From NCBI RefSeq assembly GCF_025913575.1, contig NZ_CP109785.1, positions 1,116,001 to 1,180,000 of the forward strand: 64,000 nt of DNA. The letters are read 5' to 3'. Below are positions 62,166 to 64,000 of the stretch, one piece after another. Made by a program: the position numbers and the translations under genes. Position 1 is the first letter of the stretch. The number at the start of each line of letters is the position of its first letter. Source of the stretch: Halocatena marina (GTDB taxonomy: Archaea; Halobacteriota; Halobacteria; Halobacteriales; Haloarculaceae). The notes beneath the pieces are model-generated. The model was not told the origin of the DNA. It worked only from the letters and a program-made list of their open reading frames with translations, and ran no database searches.

Positions 62166-63578
62166 TCAGAGTCGTGAAAGCAGTACGTCTGTGTCTTCGA
62201 TTCCATCGATCACGTACTCCATGAACTGGTTCGCAACCGCACCATCGATAAGACGATGGTCGTACGAGAGGTTCAGACCAATTCGGCTGCGAACTGCAAC
62301 TGTTTCATCGTCAACCGCAACCGGACGATCCCGGATACGACCGATTCCCAAGATAGCTGCCTCGGGATAGTTGATTACCGGCGTCCCGAACGTTCGATGC
62401 TCACCGTACGTAGCAAGATTGGTAACCGTAAACGTCCCGTCCTGAAGGTCACTCGGGCTAATCGATCGATCACGTGCCTGTTCGACGAGAGACTCCAACT
62501 CCTCCGCAATTTCGACGATGGATTTCGTATCGACATCCTTGATAACAGGGACAATGAGACCATCTTCGGTGTGCGTTGCAACCCCAATGTTGTAGTATCG
62601 TTTTTCGACAATCTCGTCTGTCGTGTCGTCAATGCTGGCATTAACGATCGGGAATTCCTTGAGAGCCGGAACGACCGCTTTGACGAACAACGGCGTATAC
62701 GTGATGTGAACGTCGTTTTTCTCGTCGAGGCGTTCCTTGAGCGCGACAAACTCAGTCGCATCGCACTCGAATCCAGATGTAAGGTGCGGGACGATGGTCT
62801 TTGACTCCGTCATATTCTCCGCAATGCGCTTTCGGAGACCCGATAACTCACGGCGTCTCGACCGCGACTCATCTTCATCTATCGACGTCGGCTCAATGCC
62901 AACCGTCGGATGTTCGATCTCGAACGTCGCTGACTCGGCTGCTGGTTCCTGCAACTGTGCATCGATATCCGCCTGTAGAACTCTTCCCTCCGGTCCCGAC
63001 CCGTCGATCTCCGATAGTTCGACACCTTCTTTCCGGGCGTACCGACGAGTATGTGGCGCAGCGAAGACACGATCACTCTCGACTTCCGTCTCTTCTTTCT
63101 CTTCTGGTTCGTCTTCGTCCGCTGGTTTCGCTGTTGTTTCTTCAGCTTCTTCCTCTGCTGTTTCCTCGACTACTTCTTCTGTTTCTTCAGTTGGTTCTTC
63201 TGCTGTTTCTTCAGTTGGTTCTTCTGCTGTCTCTTCAGTTTCCTCCTCTGGTTCCTCTGTCTCGTCAGCTTCTTTCTCTGTTTTCTCAGCTTCCGCTTCA
63301 GTTTCTGTACGCCCTCCCACTTGTTGTTCTGGCGGATTTTCTGTTTCTATAACCACAATAACCGTACCGACGTCGACGGTATCTCCTTTGCTTGCTGTGC
63401 GTTCTTCGATCGTTCCGGGACACGGCGATGGAACGTCGGACACGGCTTTGTCGGTCTCGACTTCACAGAGTATGTCGTCTTCTTCGATATCGTCGCCTTC
63501 TTCGACGTGCCACTCGACGATTTCGGCCTCTGTCAACCCTTCTCCCGGATCGGGGAGTCGGAACTCGAACGCCGTCAC
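62166..63578 (-). CDS. 2-oxoacid dehydrogenase complex E2, dihydrolipoyl acyltransferase
   Basis: A 470-residue E2 with one lipoyl domain (about 1-80, Lys44 in ETDKAVSD). A Glu/Thr-rich linker of about 75 residues follows with repeated EEPTEETA units, then the E1/E3-binding domain (APHTRRYARKEGVELSEIDG) and the catalytic domain ending DHRLIDG (His441). It transfers acyl groups from E1 to CoA. The linker is unusually acidic in place of the Ala/Pro linkers of bacteria. It follows E1-beta by 78 nt. The oxoacid (pyruvate, branched-chain or other) is uncertain. Confidence 0.95.
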   Translation of the reverse strand: MTAFEFRLPDPGEGLTEAEIVEWHVEEGDDIEEDDILCEVETDKAVSDVPSPCPGTIEERTASKGDTVDVGTVIVVIETENPPEQQVGGRTETEAEAEKTEKEADETEEPEEETEETAEEPTEETAEEPTEETEEVVEETAEEEAEETTAKPADEDEPEEKEETEVESDRVFAAPHTRRYARKEGVELSEIDGSGPEGRVLQADIDAQLQEPAAESATFEIEHPTVGIEPTSIDEDESRSRRRELSGLRKRIAENMTESKTIVPHLTSGFECDATEFVALKERLDEKNDVHITYTPLFVKAVVPALKEFPIVNASIDDTTDEIVEKRYYNIGVATHTEDGLIVPVIKDVDTKSIVEIAEELESLVEQARDRSISPSDLQDGTFTVTNLATYGEHRTFGTPVINYPEAAILGIGRIRDRPVAVDDETVAVRSRIGLNLSYDHRLIDGAVANQFMEYVIDGIEDTDVLLSRL

Positions 63579-63656
63579 TGGTCTCCCCTCCTATATCGAG
63601 TGACGTTCAACGACGAACTGATCAGCGAACAATTCGGTCGGTCGGTCGGCCACGGG

Positions 63657-64000
63657 TTAGAACTCATAGCTCATCACCGCCTCAATAGCGTATCGGGCTC
63701 GATCATCGTCTGGCAGATAATCGTCTTCGATATCGTGACCCGGGAAGTGAACGTCGTATCCGGTCGCTCGTTTGATTGGCGCTTTCAGCGCATCAAGTGC
63801 GTACTCGTTAATCAGTGCAGAGAGTTCCGCACCGAGACCGAGCGTCCGCCGAGCTTCATGGAGGATGACACACCGACCTGTCTTTGAAACCGACTCGAGA
63901 ATCGATTCGACATCCAACGGAGAAAGCGAACACAGATCGATGATTTCAACGTCCGCATCGACATCAGCCACTGCAGATTTCGCATGCCGCACCATCGCCC
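63657..64000 (-). CDS. 2-oxoacid dehydrogenase E1 component, beta subunit (5' partial)
   Basis: The C-terminal 114 or so residues of a transketolase-type E1-beta, running off the right edge. The C-terminal domain is clear: AMVRHAKSA at the edge, EIIDLCSLSPLD, then SKTGRCVILHEARRTLGLGAEL and ending KRATGYDVHFPG. It decarboxylates the 2-oxoacid with E1-alpha (outside) and hands the acyl group to E2. The reading frame is open to the last base, so the start lies beyond the window. Confidence 0.93.
   Translation of the reverse strand, partial: AMVRHAKSAVADVDADVEIIDLCSLSPLDVESILESVSKTGRCVILHEARRTLGLGAELSALINEYALDALKAPIKRATGYDVHFPGHDIEDDYLPDDDRARYAIEAVMSYEF

Noticed and set aside
63051..63887. Long + strand open frame (278 codons) opposite the E2 gene
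   Set aside because: It mirrors the repetitive acidic linker of E2 and is Phe/Cys/Ser-rich without any domain; the E2 reading on the other strand is unambiguous.
1..64000. tRNA, rRNA or CRISPR arrays
   Set aside because: I looked for T-loop-like motifs, rRNA-like blocks and regularly spaced repeats in the gene-poor stretches on reading and found none; this was by eye, without a covariance search.

Overview
The window is haloarchaeal DNA (class Halobacteria). Proteins are strongly acidic. Exported proteins carry twin-arginine lipoprotein signals. The window holds a TFB transcription factor, haloarchaea-only small proteins, and many genes with a TATA-like box about 25-28 nt before the start codon, which implies leaderless mRNAs. 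Gene-poor stretches are A+T-rich. I saw no tRNA, rRNA or CRISPR array, and I do not assign a genus.

Left arm (1-10 kb): accessory and decaying. It has an intracellular subtilase, an alpha/beta hydrolase, a GtrA-like membrane protein, a MarR regulator with a likely operator, a secreted beta-propeller lipoprotein and a Nudix hydrolase. Between them lie a broken short-chain dehydrogenase, a transposase remnant and an unusually hairpin-rich island near 6.7-6.9 kb.

10-21 kb: a hydantoinase/oxoprolinase operon (hyuA-hyuB plus two unrecognised genes) is divergent from a complete peptide-type ABC importer (binding protein, two permeases, two ATPases), with an Lrp/AsnC regulator at the far end. 22-30 kb: a metal/heme group (TauE/SafE-like protein, P19-like lipoprotein, half-size CtaA), a beta-propeller protein divergent from a large membrane protein, a YedY-like molybdoenzyme, and TFB.

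31-42 kb: class III aminotransferase and biotin carboxylase face pxpB-pxpC-BCCP, then a three-subunit molybdenum hydroxylase (CoxS/L/M-like, form II), then a pxpA-like gene. Biotin carboxylase, PxpB, PxpC and BCCP together match the domain set of urea carboxylase. With a hydroxylase, a ring-opening protein and an aminotransferase alongside, the locus reads as a candidate pathway for an N-heterocycle or lactam. This is the most interesting system in the window.

42-50 kb: sugar oxidation, with a glucose-6-phosphate dehydrogenase-like epimerase, 6-phosphogluconate dehydrogenase, an SMP-30 lactonase and a GH15 glucoamylase, plus a type II NADH dehydrogenase-like flavoprotein. 50-56 kb: cytochrome oxidase subunits III, I (with an extra C-terminal membrane domain) and II, and a second flavoprotein of the same type. 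56-64 kb: a cysteine-rich copper-binding four-helix protein, a YciE-type ferritin-like protein, a 53-residue DUF1059-type protein, a rhodanese/metallo-beta-lactamase fusion, a short-chain dehydrogenase, an aldehyde dehydrogenase, and the E2 and partial E1-beta genes of a 2-oxoacid dehydrogenase complex.
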